Positions 1 to 8,766 of a stretch of DNA of 64,000 nucleotides are shown piece after piece. This DNA comes from PALSA-1296 sp038210275 (GTDB taxonomy: Bacteria; Bacteroidota; Ignavibacteria; Palsa-1295): positions 62,001 to 126,000 of the forward strand of contig JBBQWV010000005.1 of NCBI GenBank assembly GCA_038210275.1. The letters are read 5' to 3'. Below the pieces are notes generated by a model, which did not search any database, had not been told where the DNA came from, and saw only the letters and a list, made by a program, of their open reading frames with translations. Each line of letters starts with the position of its first letter. The stretch's first letter is position 1. The translations under genes and the position numbers were made by a program.

Positions 1-3000
1 GCGGATGACTCAACAGTAATATTAGCACCTGCTATGGTTACCCATAGTTGACCTGTCGGAACTCCTACATTATGATTAAGGTAGGTAGCTGTAACTCCTG
101 ACTGGTTATTTACAAAGAACACGTAGTTCGGGTTAGGTACAACTGAACCTGCATTGAATGTGACAGCGCCACCGCCATTCGGGCCTGTACCCGGAATGAG
201 GTTAAGCTTCCATACCTGCATCGTACCAATTCTTCCTGAACCGCTAACACTTGGCAATGTTACAGCGACTGCAGCCGGGCTAGCCGAGCTGGAGATTGTT
301 GTAGCATTTGCGGCAGTGCTGATCGTCATCGAAACGTTTGCCTGAATCGTTTGGAAGTTCGAAATATTGCTATTCGCATTTCCATTGATATTATCAGCAT
401 TGAACGTTGTATTACCACCGGTGAAGGTAGCATTACCAGTCTGTGTAAGAATGCCGGTCAAGTTGTTATTCGGTGCGGTCAATGTATTGCTCGAACCTGC
501 GCCAACTGCCGTGATGGTGTTGGTGGCATTTGTGCCGATAGCAGAAAGTGCATTCGTAGATCCGTTACCGGTTACATTCAAGGAGTTTGTGAAACCCTGA
601 ATAACGTTGGCACTTGTTCCTGCATTACCTAAGCTATTATTAGTAGCAGCTGCAGATGTACCAAGCTGTGTATTACCTGTTGAACCAAGTGTACCGTTAA
701 CCTGTGTATTCAAGAACTGGGCTGTACCCAATGTCTGTGTAATGCTTCCGACATGAGCAGTAGAACCATTGATCGTGGTTGGTCCGTTGATCGTCACTGC
801 ATTTCCCGTAATCGAAGCAGCACCTGTTGTGTTGCCGGCAGTGAATGTTGAACCCGGTGACGAAGCAAGCGTCGTATTACCAGTTGAGCTCAATGTTCCT
901 GTGATTGCTGAAGAGAGCAATGTGTTGGAAGCAAAGCCATTCAAAGTTGTCTGAGTCAAAGCATCAGCCACAGTGATAGCCAATGTATTGTTGGCACACC
1001 AAGGGCTAAGAGTCTGAACCTGTATATTGCTTGCGCAGAAGGTTGCTGAGGCAGGAATAGTCAATGAGCTATTAACCCAAAGATTATTAACCGTAGCATT
1101 ATTAAGGTTCGACCATCCTGTTACTTGGAAGTCACCATTGATGATCTCTTCAAAGTCAGCAGGAACAACAAATCCAGCTGGTACTCCGCTCGGTCCGATC
1201 GGAGGATTCAGATTTGCTACGCCATTAACGATGACTTTATTACCATTGGTAAACGGTACCGAACCGAAGTTTGATATTCCGTTGAAGAGGTTAGAGCTTC
1301 CAGAAGCACCGTAGATGTTCGATGTGCTTGCTGAACCTATAGTAAGGTTTCCAGTGCTACCCAATGTTCCATTGACCTGCAGCGGTCCGTTAATTGTATT
1401 GCTCGATCCGGTAATAACATTTGTGCTTGATGCAGTACCGATCGTATTGGCAGATGCACCGACAGTACCGATATTATTCGTACCTGCCTGAATGCTATTC
1501 GTACCTGATCCACCTACACCAATGGTGTTCGTTGAAGAACCACCTGTACCAATGTTATTCGCTTGACCAGTTGTCGTTCCAATGTTATTCGTTGCCGCAT
1601 TCACATTGTTTGTCGTACCGGTAAGGTTATTTGTACCACCGGCAAGATTATTGATCGTCGTTACAGTACCACCGATCGTGTTCGTCGCACCTGCAACAGT
1701 ACCAAAATTATTGGTTGTTCCACCACCGATCTGCGCGTTACCGCCAGACTGTGTGAATGTACCCGTTACTGTGGTGTTAAGGAACGAAGCTGTTGTACCA
1801 GGAGCAGCCTGAGTAATGTTGCCATTAAATGTGCTGTTTCCATTTACAATATGCGTTCCATTGAAAGTTGTTGTTCCGTTAACAGTGTTAACGCTTGTAG
1901 CATTACCAATGTTATTGATCGAGCCAGCAGGTGATGTACCGACATTATTAGTCGTTGCATTCACGTTGTTGGTCAAACCGGAAATGGTATTGGTTGAGAT
2001 ACCAGCAGTACCGATATTGTTCGCTCCACCTGCAGTCTGCGTTGTACCTTCATTGATCGTCTGAGCGAAACTATTATTCACTAAACCGTTTCTGGTATTC
2101 GTTGTTACTCCCAAAGTACCGGTCGATACTGTACCACCTGCAACCTGAGTTGTTCCGATATTTACTGCCGGAGCCTGACTGTTATTAGCAACAGTACCTG
2201 TAGTTGTGTTAGTCGTACCAGTAATATTATTTGTGGAAATACCAGCTGTTCCGATATTGTTCGATCCGCCAGCAACCTGTGTTGTACCAACATTATTTGT
2301 CGGAGCTTGAACATTATTTGCTATTGTTCCAGTTACTGTATTTGTCGAGCCGTTAACACTATTTGTGGTATTTCCAAGTGTTCCAATGTTTACTGTATTA
2401 CCAGCAACCTGTGTAGTACCGACATTGACAGTCGGAGCCTGACTACTATTGGAAACAGAACCCGTTGTCAAATTAGTAGCACCAGTAATTGTGTTAACAC
2501 TGATACCAGCAGTACCGAGATTGTTGACTCCGCCAATTGCTTGGGTAGTACCAACATTGTTCGTATTAGACTGAATGCTGTTCGAACTTCCAGTACCTGT
2601 AGCAGAAATGTTATTCGCATTATTGGTACCTGATCCGTTAGCTGTAATGTTATTGGTCGAAGCGCCGACACCTGCAGAAGTTGCAGTAACGTTATTTGTC
2701 AAACCAACGACAGTGTTTGTCGGCTGGCTGGTAACATTACCAATCTGATTCTGAGTATTCGTTGGACCGGCACCGATAAAGGTATTACCCTGAATGGTTG
2801 TTGATCCTGTTACTCTTGCATCACCATTGACCTGAAGTTCATAGATTGCGCCATTAACTGGAGCAGTCGGCTCAGCAAGTCCGTTAATCGTGAATACTGT
2901 AGCATTGGTGCCAAGTGTTCCGATCGTTCCAAAGGTGCCGCTTAAGCCGCCATTGAAGTTCTGGATTGCTGTCCAAGTATTGGTATGATTAAGATCTAAA

Positions 3001-3923
3001 CCAATATTACGAAGAGGTATTAATGGACTTCCGGTCGAAGTACCAAACTGGTAGTACTTGAATGAAGGATCAATTCCGACATTCAACTGACCGAGCGCAT
3101 CCTGGTATAAACCATACTGAGGAACGTTCTGATCAAGATTACGTCCTGATACAGCACTCGTTCCGAGCATATTATTAGTCACACCAAACGGTGCGATCTG
3201 ATACGTGACACTTGTGTCAGCAGGGTTAGTGATATTCTGTAATCCCGGACCTGCACGGAAATGGTTGAGAGGAACTCCGCCACCATTTGCGCCTGCAAAG
3301 CCAATCGAGATCTTATTGTTAGCCTGATCAGCAAGCACTGTAATTCCGCTTCCTGCCACCGGTACTATCTGGAAATTTCCATTAGCATCAGGATTGACAG
3401 AATTAATTGTCTGGATATTAGGTACTAAGGCTGAAGCCGGCAATACCGATTTCGGTAATTTTCCGGTAGCATCCAATGGAAGCAACATACCAGGTGTCGG
3501 AGTTACCGAAACGCCGATACCGCCTACCGTCTGCGAATTGAGCGCATAAGGAGCAGCGACGAAAGGAGTACGTGGTAAAACCTCGCCCGTACCGTTTACC
3601 TCTATACCGAGGTAGTACTGCTCGTCAAACTTTAAGCTTGATGGCAATACTCCGGAGAGACCTCCGAGAAGTACGTTAAAGATACCGTTAGTGATCTGCA
3701 CCTGGCTAGTATTAGCAGCAGGCTCTTCATAGAGCATCTGCCCGGCAGCATCATAGATTTTGATGTGAATATCAACCGGACCGTTTACCGGCTGGTTGTT
3801 TTTCACTAGAAGTCCCTGATACGAAATGCTTCGTGGGACTTGAGCACTGGCTGTGCTGATGCACATGCAACTCAGGAAAGCCCCAAGCACAAGTGTTAGC
3901 AACATTGAACGACGTGAAGTCAT
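1..3923 (-). CDS. Giant Asn/Thr-rich repetitive surface protein, adhesin- or tail-fibre-like (C-terminus beyond window)
   Basis: An uninterrupted minus-strand frame runs from ATG 3923 to the left edge, at least 1307 codons with no stop. AAGGAG lies about 9 nt upstream of the start. The first 28 residues form a Sec signal peptide (positively charged, hydrophobic, ending in SASAQ). Residues about 29-105 (VPRSISYQGLLVKNNQPVNG and onward to a TNGIFNVLLGG stretch) match the N-terminal domain commonly found on repetitive surface proteins of Bacteroidota and Kapabacteria. The remainder is low complexity, dominated by Asn, Thr, Gly, Ser and Ile/Val in motifs such as NNIGTAGIST and TNNVGTTQ, and is likely a beta-solenoid or fibre. 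The last visible residues look like a globular beta domain. Function as a surface adhesin or fibre is inferred from architecture only. No cysteine-rich or enzymatic motif is visible. The end of the gene, where a T9SS tail could sit, is not in the window. Confidence 0.85.
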   Translation of the reverse strand, partial: MTSRRSMLLTLVLGAFLSCMCISTASAQVPRSISYQGLLVKNNQPVNGPVDIHIKIYDAAGQMLYEEPAANTSQVQITNGIFNVLLGGLSGVLPSSLKFDEQYYLGIEVNGTGEVLPRTPFVAAPYALNSQTVGGIGVSVTPTPGMLLPLDATGKLPKSVLPASALVPNIQTINSVNPDANGNFQIVPVAGSGITVLADQANNKISIGFAGANGGGVPLNHFRAGPGLQNITNPADTSVTYQIAPFGVTNNMLGTSAVSGRNLDQNVPQYGLYQDALGQLNVGIDPSFKYYQFGTSTGSPLIPLRNIGLDLNHTNTWTAIQNFNGGLSGTFGTIGTLGTNATVFTINGLAEPTAPVNGAIYELQVNGDARVTGSTTIQGNTFIGAGPTNTQNQIGNVTSQPTNTVVGLTNNVTATSAGVGASTNNITANGSGTNNANNISATGTGSSNSIQSNTNNVGTTQAIGGVNNLGTAGISVNTITGATNLTTGSVSNSSQAPTVNVGTTQVAGNTVNIGTLGNTTNSVNGSTNTVTGTIANNVQAPTNNVGTTQVAGGSNNIGTAGISTNNITGTTNTTTGTVANNSQAPAVNIGTTQVAGGTVSTGTLGVTTNTRNGLVNNSFAQTINEGTTQTAGGANNIGTAGISTNTISGLTNNVNATTNNVGTSPAGSINNIGNATSVNTVNGTTTFNGTHIVNGNSTFNGNITQAAPGTTASFLNTTVTGTFTQSGGNAQIGGGTTNNFGTVAGATNTIGGTVTTINNLAGGTNNLTGTTNNVNAATNNIGTTTGQANNIGTGGSSTNTIGVGGSGTNSIQAGTNNIGTVGASANTIGTASSTNVITGSSNTINGPLQVNGTLGSTGNLTIGSASTSNIYGASGSSNLFNGISNFGSVPFTNGNKVIVNGVANLNPPIGPSGVPAGFVVPADFEEIINGDFQVTGWSNLNNATVNNLWVNSSLTIPASATFCASNIQVQTLSPWCANNTLAITVADALTQTTLNGFASNTLLSSAITGTLSSTGNTTLASSPGSTFTAGNTTGAASITGNAVTINGPTTINGSTAHVGSITQTLGTAQFLNTQVNGTLGSTGNTQLGTSAAATNNSLGNAGTSANVIQGFTNSLNVTGNGSTNALSAIGTNATNTITAVGAGSSNTLTAPNNNLTGILTQTGNATFTGGNTTFNADNINGNANSNISNFQTIQANVSMTISTAANATTISSSASPAAVAVTLPSVSGSGRIGTMQVWKLNLIPGTGPNGGGAVTFNAGSVVPNPNYVFFVNNQSGVTATYLNHNVGVPTGQLWVTIAGANITVESS
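2032..2571 (-). repeat. 132-bp tandem repeats within the giant surface gene
   Basis: Within the minus-strand gene, a block recurs with a 132-bp period: the plus-strand landmark GCAACCTG is found at 2140, 2272 and 2404, and a diverged copy falls near 2536. The preceding unit is about 108 bp. Each unit encodes about 44 residues starting with a QAP motif followed by NVGTTQVAG and NNIGTAGIS-type segments. Copies are imperfect, so this is an old or diversifying duplication and not a fresh expansion. The surrounding coding sequence has shorter, degenerate versions of the same Asn/Thr motif. Confidence 0.75.
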
Positions 3924-4037
3924 ACCCTTCATCTCCTTATTAGTAAATGATTAAATTGAACGAACGTTATTTAGAAAAATCTTTTTTCCTGAGCTGAAAT
4001 TGCATGCCAATGGCAATGCGTTTCCAATCAGGAAGTA

Positions 4038-4045
4038 CAAATATA
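4038..4045 (-). promoter_or_regulatory. Candidate -7 promoter box of the giant surface gene
   Basis: Minus-strand TATATTTG fits the Bacteroidota consensus TAnnTTTG and lies 114 nt before the ATG at 3923. Identical octamers lie farther upstream at 4155-4162 and 4296-4303, so the gene may have several start sites. I see no clear TTG at the -33 position. Confidence 0.35.
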
Positions 4046-4269
4046 CAACAAAAATACCCTCGCAGGTAGAAATACAAAAAATCGTGAAAAAAAGGTGACG
4101 TCCTTTTTCCTGTGGAAAAACGACTTATTCACATTTTTTCAAAAGTTCTTAGAACAAATATACGAAGAAATTTGCGGTGATAGTGCAAAAGTCCATTTGT
4201 CCATGATTTCCCTATAGTCGGTCTCGAGGGGGCACTCTCGGATTTCCCGACTCTGTTGGCACTAAATGT

Positions 4270-4294
4270 CGGGGTTATACATCAACCCCGTTTT
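4270..4294. terminator. Short GC hairpin followed by T run
   Basis: CGGGGTT (4270-4276) pairs with AACCCCG (4284-4290) around a 7-nt loop, followed by TTTT. It resembles a weak intrinsic terminator or a leader hairpin ahead of terC. No plus-strand gene upstream obviously needs it. Confidence 0.35.
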
Positions 4295-4485
4295 ACAAAT
4301 ATACGGAATATTTTGCCCGTACACTATAAACTCAGGTTTTTTTATTCTGTTACACCTGAAAATACCCTTTTCGCACAGAAAATGATAGTATTGCTTCTTT
4401 TGAACCCTAAACGTATGATTGGAATCCAGATTCAATGGGACAAATGGGCAATACCGATTGTTTTCTGCCATTCGATCAAAAATAA

Positions 4486-5367
4486 ATGACTCACGATATA
4501 CCACAGAATCAGGTCCCCAACGCTTTTAAGCGTGCCGTGCTGTGGAGTTTATTTTGGATAGGCATCGCCCTTATCACCGCCCTCATTATCTGGCTGGCAG
4601 TCCCAAACGGTCATGAACATGCCTTGGCTTTTCTTGCGGGATATATTATTGAAGAGTCGCTTTCGGTAGATAATCTTTTTGTCTTCCTGATGCTCTTCAC
4701 CTATTTCAAGATCGCACCGAGGCAGCAGCGCAGAGTCTTGAACTATGGAATTATCGGCGTCATCGTCCTGCGCGGAATAATGATCTTTGCCGGAATAGAG
4801 CTGGTGAACCGTTTCGGATTCCTGATGTATATTTTCGGGGCGATCGTGCTCTATACTGCCTTCAAAATCTTCTTCGAATCGGATAAGGAGTTCGATTCCG
4901 AAAAAAGCCTCATCATTAAATGGACTCGGAAATTCTTTTCGGTCAGCAAGGAATTTCATGGTGACAAATTTTTTATTCGTCAGGCAGGGAAGTGGATCGC
5001 GACGCCGCTCTTCATCGTGCTTATCGTCGTCGAGTTCACCGACCTGCTCTTTGCGCTTGATAGCATTCCGGCGATCTTTGCCGTCACCAGAGAGCCGCTG
5101 ATTATTTACGGCTCGAATATTCTTGCCGTTTTGGGCTTGCGCTCTTTATATTTTCTTTTAGAGCGGATGCAATCGGCGTTCAGATTTGTGCAGAAAGGCG
5201 TTGCTATCATTCTCTTATTTGTCGGCGGCAAAATGATCGCGCCGCTATTTTGGAAAGATTTTGAGATCGGCACCTTGATCTCTCTTATTGTCATTCTTGG
5301 TATTCTTCTCGTGAGCATCTTGGCTTCGCTTGTTTTTCCAGACAGAACGAAAGATAAAGCTTCATAG
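4486..5367 (+). CDS. TerC/Alx family integral membrane protein
   Basis: This 293-aa protein has at least seven hydrophobic segments. The family signatures are visible: EESLSVDNLFVFLMLF near residues 56-71, VLRGIMIFAG near 98-107, and FTDLLFALDSIPAIFAVT near 185-202, with the conserved acidic residues inside the membrane segments. TerC/Alx proteins are inner-membrane metal transporters, several of which export manganese, or tellurite-resistance-associated proteins. The length is usual for the family. The ATG at 4486 gives an N-terminus that leads directly into the first membrane span. The next gene, a hemerythrin, follows after 3 nt, so the two are probably co-transcribed. I see no convincing manganese riboswitch in the leader. 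The substrate is not determined by the sequence. Confidence 0.9.
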   Translation: MTHDIPQNQVPNAFKRAVLWSLFWIGIALITALIIWLAVPNGHEHALAFLAGYIIEESLSVDNLFVFLMLFTYFKIAPRQQRRVLNYGIIGVIVLRGIMIFAGIELVNRFGFLMYIFGAIVLYTAFKIFFESDKEFDSEKSLIIKWTRKFFSVSKEFHGDKFFIRQAGKWIATPLFIVLIVVEFTDLLFALDSIPAIFAVTREPLIIYGSNILAVLGLRSLYFLLERMQSAFRFVQKGVAIILLFVGGKMIAPLFWKDFEIGTLISLIVILGILLVSILASLVFPDRTKDKAS

Positions 5368-5370
5368 CCA

Positions 5371-5820
5371 ATGCCACGTCATACAACCCTCATCCCTCTT
5401 TCTCACGATCATCACGAGGCGCTGCTTATCGCGCTTCGTTTGAAAAAAGGAGGACCGACTTCTCAGCACGATCACTTATGGTCAACCGAGCTTCCCAAAC
5501 AGCTTCACTCGCTTCAATTATTTTTCGAGCGTGAATTGCTTCCTCATTTCAAGCTGGAAGAAGAAATACTCTTTCCCGTTGCCGCAACTATAGAAGAGAT
5601 TCAGCCTTTAATAAAAACCCTCCTCGATCAGCATCAGCAGATGAGATATCTTATTAATAATCTTTTTCAAATCACCGGCGATGACGATAGATTAAAAAAA
5701 GAGCTGGCTTCTTTCGGTCTGATTCTCGAATCACATATCCGTTCCGAAGAGCGGGAGCTATTCCCGAAGCTCGAAGAAGCGGAGATGCAGGGAAGGGTGA
5801 AGCTGCCGATATTGAAGTAG
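5371..5820 (+). CDS. Hemerythrin HHE-domain protein
   Basis: This 149-aa cytoplasmic protein has the His/Glu pattern of a four-helix di-iron hemerythrin domain: SHDHHEALL at residues 9-17, HFKLEEEILFP near 57-67, DQHQQM near 86-91, and ESHIRSEERELFP near 119-131. Such proteins bind oxygen, or sense or store iron. It follows the TerC-like gene after 3 nt and probably shares its transcript, which suggests a metal- or redox-related role for the pair. That link is inferred from position only. Confidence 0.88.
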   Translation: MPRHTTLIPLSHDHHEALLIALRLKKGGPTSQHDHLWSTELPKQLHSLQLFFERELLPHFKLEEEILFPVAATIEEIQPLIKTLLDQHQQMRYLINNLFQITGDDDRLKKELASFGLILESHIRSEERELFPKLEEAEMQGRVKLPILK

Positions 5821-5830
5821 GGGATCATAG

Positions 5831-5953
5831 TGTCATTGCGAGGAATCGGCTTGCGGATGACGAAGCAAACCCCTTAATCGTGCCAGTCCTTTTCCCTTAC
5901 CAAATACTTTTAGGGGATTGCTTCGTCGGGCTAAAGCCCTCCTCGCAATGACA
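5831..5953. repeat. Palindromic intergenic repeat, TGTCATTGCGAGG family
   Basis: The left arm begins TGTCATTGCGAGGA and continues through GACGAAGCAA. The right arm is its inverted counterpart, GGATTGCTTCGTCGGG to CCTCGCAATGACA, around an unrelated centre. A second copy is at 29151-29271. It lies just after the hemerythrin stop codon and has no open frame. It is REP/MITE-like and may also act as a transcript end. Confidence 0.75.
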
Positions 5954-6074
5954 CGATAGCTCGCGCCTTATCAAAATCCCCGCGAACTTCTTCCCCGGCT
6001 TCCTCGTTTACTGCTTCCCAATAAAAAAAGTATCTAAATAGCATCTATCACATTTCAAGAAGGACAGAAATTCG

Positions 6075-6518
6075 ATGGCAGAAGTAGAAGTAAAAGAAGC
6101 TCCGGCGACAACAGCAGCGGTCAATAAAAAGCTCTATGTTGGCAGCCTTCCTTATAGTTGGACTGTTGAGCAGCTTGAGGCGCTCTTCACCCCGTTCGGC
6201 AGAGTGTCGAGCACAGCAATCGTCAGCGATCAGGTAACCCGCAAATCCAAGGGGTTCGGATTCGTCGAAATGGATACTGAAGAATCAGCCAAGAAAGCAA
6301 TGGAAGCCCTAAACGGCAAAGAGACCGAAGGACGTCCATTAAGTGTTCGCGAAGCAAAGCCGAATATGGATAAGCGCGGCGGCGGCGGACGTGATGGCGG
6401 CGGTAACTCAGGCGGCGGCGGTGGCTGGCAGCCAAGAGGACACCGTGCCGAGTATAACGACCCATCGGGAACAGATACCTCAGGCAGAAGCTACGGCAAC
6501 CGCAACGGTTGGTGGTAA
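6075..6518 (+). CDS. RRM RNA-binding protein with Gly-rich tail
   Basis: This 147-aa protein has one RNA recognition motif at residues about 19-95. RNP2 is LYVGSL and RNP1 is KGFGFVEM, both with the aromatic residues that stack on RNA. The tail from about residue 100 is rich in Gly, Arg, Asp and Ser with GGG runs, as in the cold-inducible RNA-binding proteins of cyanobacteria and Bacteroidota. AAGGA lies about 13 nt upstream of the ATG. An intrinsic terminator follows at 6547, so it is probably monocistronic. A role in RNA chaperoning or stress is family knowledge, not shown here. Confidence 0.92.
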   Translation: MAEVEVKEAPATTAAVNKKLYVGSLPYSWTVEQLEALFTPFGRVSSTAIVSDQVTRKSKGFGFVEMDTEESAKKAMEALNGKETEGRPLSVREAKPNMDKRGGGGRDGGGNSGGGGGWQPRGHRAEYNDPSGTDTSGRSYGNRNGWW

Positions 6519-6546
6519 TGCGTCAGTCCTGAATTTTGAGTTTTAA

Positions 6547-6573
6547 GGCAGTCTGCAAAGACTGCCTTTTTTA
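6547..6573 (+). terminator. Rho-independent terminator of the RRM gene
   Basis: GGCAGTCT (6547-6554) pairs perfectly with AGACTGCC (6559-6566) around a GCAA tetraloop and is followed by a run of T. It lies 28 nt after the stop codon of the RRM gene. Confidence 0.9.
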
Positions 6574-6657
6574 TTTCTACCAAGGTTAGATAATTGAATC
6601 TTCTCGGCGGAAGCATTGTAATAATGTCTCGGCATTATTTTTGATCTATTTTTCCGA

Positions 6658-8766
6658 ATGACTTTTCGCTCTTTCCCCATATTTTTTTCTGCGATGGTTC
6701 TTTTTTTTGCACCTGCGCTTTTAGCACAGGGAAGCGATGAAGGAATTGATAAGGCGACATACGGTGTCTTTGGCGATTTTTCTTTGAATCAGCATAATGC
6801 TAATTTTCAGGGATTGCCGGGTGTGCCGAGTTGCTGCCCGCGATATGAAACTGGTTCTGGAACAGGTCCGGCATTCGGCGGGCTTTATCAATTGCCCCTT
6901 ACTTCGCTTTTTGATCTTCAATTTCGAGTTGCCTATCGCTCTTTAAGCGGCACATTATCGGAAACTGAGCAGATAACAGTTTTGCAAAATGGCGCACCGG
7001 TTAAAGGGGCGTTCAAGCATACGCTTGCCAGCGGAATTTCTACCGTCGGCATCGAGCCAATGCTTGGCATGAAAGTTATCGGCGATCTTCGTGTGAATCT
7101 CGGTTTCAGTGCGGGAATACTTCTTGCCAAGAGTTATTCGCAGCAGGAAGAAATCGTCCAACCCGATGGCGCTGGGACTTTTCTTGATTCACTCGGTAAT
7201 GATACGCATAGCAGAATTCGCAATCAACTTACGGGGACGATTCCGGATGCATCGGCGATCCAAGTTTCTGCACTCGGTGGTTTTTCCTATCCTCTTCCTC
7301 TCAATGCTGACAGGACAATATTTCTTGTTCCTGAGATCCTTTATTCTTTGGGGATCACAAGAATCGCATCGGCGCTTACATGGAATGTCAATTCAATTCG
7401 CTTCGGAGTCGCGCTGACATTCTCACCGAAACCATTACCCGAGCATGAGCGTGAAGAACATATTGATACAGTACGGATTGATAAAAAAGGTATTAATGCA
7501 ACGCGATACATTCGCGGCAAAGAGAATATTTCGCAGAATCAAAGTGACAGAGACGGAAGAAAATATATTACGGAATCCTATACAAGAACCGATACGCTCT
7601 TCGTTCCGAAATTTCAGATCCTTCAAGCTTCGATCTCAGCTAATCTCCCCGTTGCACAATTGAAGATCGAAGAATTTTCTTCAACGATCATGACGCCGCT
7701 TTTGAATTATGTTTTCTTCGAAGAAAATTCATCCGATATTCCGCAGCGATATATCCGTCAGTATAATTATAATATTGATACGTTTACTATCGAGCATATT
7801 CATTCATCAAATAAACTTGCAACGTATCATCATCTGCTCAATATCATTGCGCGACGATTAATTCAGAACCCCAATGCAACTATCGCTCTCACCGGATGCA
7901 ATCAGGATATTCGTGAAGAAAAAGGAAATGCAGAGCTTTCTCTCGCACGAGCAGAGGCAGTCAAATCATATTTGACAGATACATGGCATATTGCTGCTGA
8001 TAGAATCAAGACCGGTGCGCGCAATCTTTCTGCGAAAGCTGCAAATTCTGAAACAGCCGATGGCGCACAGGAAAACAGACGAGTGGAAATCACCAGCACC
8101 GACCCGAAAATTTTATTTCCGGTGATCACAGATGATACCCTACGCACAGCAAATCCGCCGACGATTCGTTTCGATCCGCAGGCAACAAGCGAAGCAGGTG
8201 TGCAAACATGGAAGGTGACGGCGATGCAAGATAATAGATTACTTAAACGTTTTGATGGCGCGGGAAATATACCTGCAAATATTGCTTGGAACATTGACGG
8301 CTCATCAATGCCGCGCACCGGTGGAGAGATCAAGTATATGCTCGCCGTAAAAGATTCGGTGGGGATGATGGCAACTTCGGAGCATTCGCTTCCATTCGAA
8401 ACGATCACCGTTCGAAAAAAACGCGAAGAGCGCCGCGGCGATACGGTGATCAATCGTTTCAGTCTTATTCTTTTTGATGTCGGATCATCAGCGATCACAT
8501 CGCCCGATATTCTTCCATTGATAAAAAGTTATGTGCAGCCCCTGTCTCAAGTGAGCGTTACGGGCTATACCGACCGTCTTGGAGAAGCCGCTTACAATCA
8601 GCAGCTATCCGAACGCCGCGCCGCAACTGTTGCAGGAGCGCTGGGGGCAAAACACGTTACATCAAAAGGTCTTGGACCGACAGATCTTTATGATGCCTCA
8701 TTGCCTGAGGGAAGACTTTATACACGAACGGTTGATGTGGAGATTCATACACCGATTGGAAATTAA
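6658..8766 (+). CDS. Outer membrane protein with two OmpA-like domains
   Basis: This 702-aa protein starts with a Sec signal peptide (MTFRSFPIFFSAMVLFF ending near LLAQG). Residues about 25-270 look like an outer-membrane beta-barrel with alternating hydrophobic strands and a final strand near RFGVALTFSP. An OmpA-like peptidoglycan-binding domain lies at about 355-485 (VFFEENSSDI; LSLARAEAVKSYL; ENRRVEI). A second, more diverged OmpA-like domain closes the protein at about 600-700 (LFDVGSSAI; GYTDRLGEAAYNQQLSERRA; RTVDVEI). Two such domains in tandem on one barrel is uncommon but known in FCB bacteria. Its job is probably to tie the outer membrane to peptidoglycan. The stop codon overlaps the convergent downstream gene by 4 bp. 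Confidence 0.82.
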   Translation: MTFRSFPIFFSAMVLFFAPALLAQGSDEGIDKATYGVFGDFSLNQHNANFQGLPGVPSCCPRYETGSGTGPAFGGLYQLPLTSLFDLQFRVAYRSLSGTLSETEQITVLQNGAPVKGAFKHTLASGISTVGIEPMLGMKVIGDLRVNLGFSAGILLAKSYSQQEEIVQPDGAGTFLDSLGNDTHSRIRNQLTGTIPDASAIQVSALGGFSYPLPLNADRTIFLVPEILYSLGITRIASALTWNVNSIRFGVALTFSPKPLPEHEREEHIDTVRIDKKGINATRYIRGKENISQNQSDRDGRKYITESYTRTDTLFVPKFQILQASISANLPVAQLKIEEFSSTIMTPLLNYVFFEENSSDIPQRYIRQYNYNIDTFTIEHIHSSNKLATYHHLLNIIARRLIQNPNATIALTGCNQDIREEKGNAELSLARAEAVKSYLTDTWHIAADRIKTGARNLSAKAANSETADGAQENRRVEITSTDPKILFPVITDDTLRTANPPTIRFDPQATSEAGVQTWKVTAMQDNRLLKRFDGAGNIPANIAWNIDGSSMPRTGGEIKYMLAVKDSVGMMATSEHSLPFETITVRKKREERRGDTVINRFSLILFDVGSSAITSPDILPLIKSYVQPLSQVSVTGYTDRLGEAAYNQQLSERRAATVAGALGAKHVTSKGLGPTDLYDASLPEGRLYTRTVDVEIHTPIGN

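Larger units (their letters stand above)
3924..4485. other. AT-rich intergenic region with promoter-like boxes
   Basis: This 562-bp gap separates two divergent genes. It holds three copies of CAAATATA on the plus strand (4038, 4155, 4296), each reading TATATTTG on the minus strand, which fits the Bacteroidota -7 box TAnnTTTG directed at the giant surface gene. It also has a perfect DnaA-type 9-mer TTATTCACA at 4125 next to TGTGGAAAA at 4111, and one hairpin at 4270-4290. A short open frame at 4256-4489 crosses the hairpin and shows no coding character, so I do not call it. Confidence 0.5.

Noticed and set aside
154..2633. Several plus-strand open frames across the left 2.6 kb
   Set aside because: They are antisense shadows of the long minus-strand repeat gene; their composition follows its Asn/Thr repeats and they have no start signals.
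4111..4133. Second origin candidate with TGTGGAAAA and TTATTCACA
   Set aside because: Only two boxes, one perfect, in a promoter region; the cluster at 17.8 kb is denser and longer.
4256..4504. Overlapping short frames on both strands before terC
   Set aside because: They cross a hairpin and promoter-like boxes, start from TTG or lack an RBS, and show no coding character.
5821..6074. Possible tRNA or structured RNA between hemerythrin and RRM genes
   Set aside because: The fold is explained by the TGTCATTGCGAGG palindrome; no tRNA cloverleaf or known riboswitch motif is visible.
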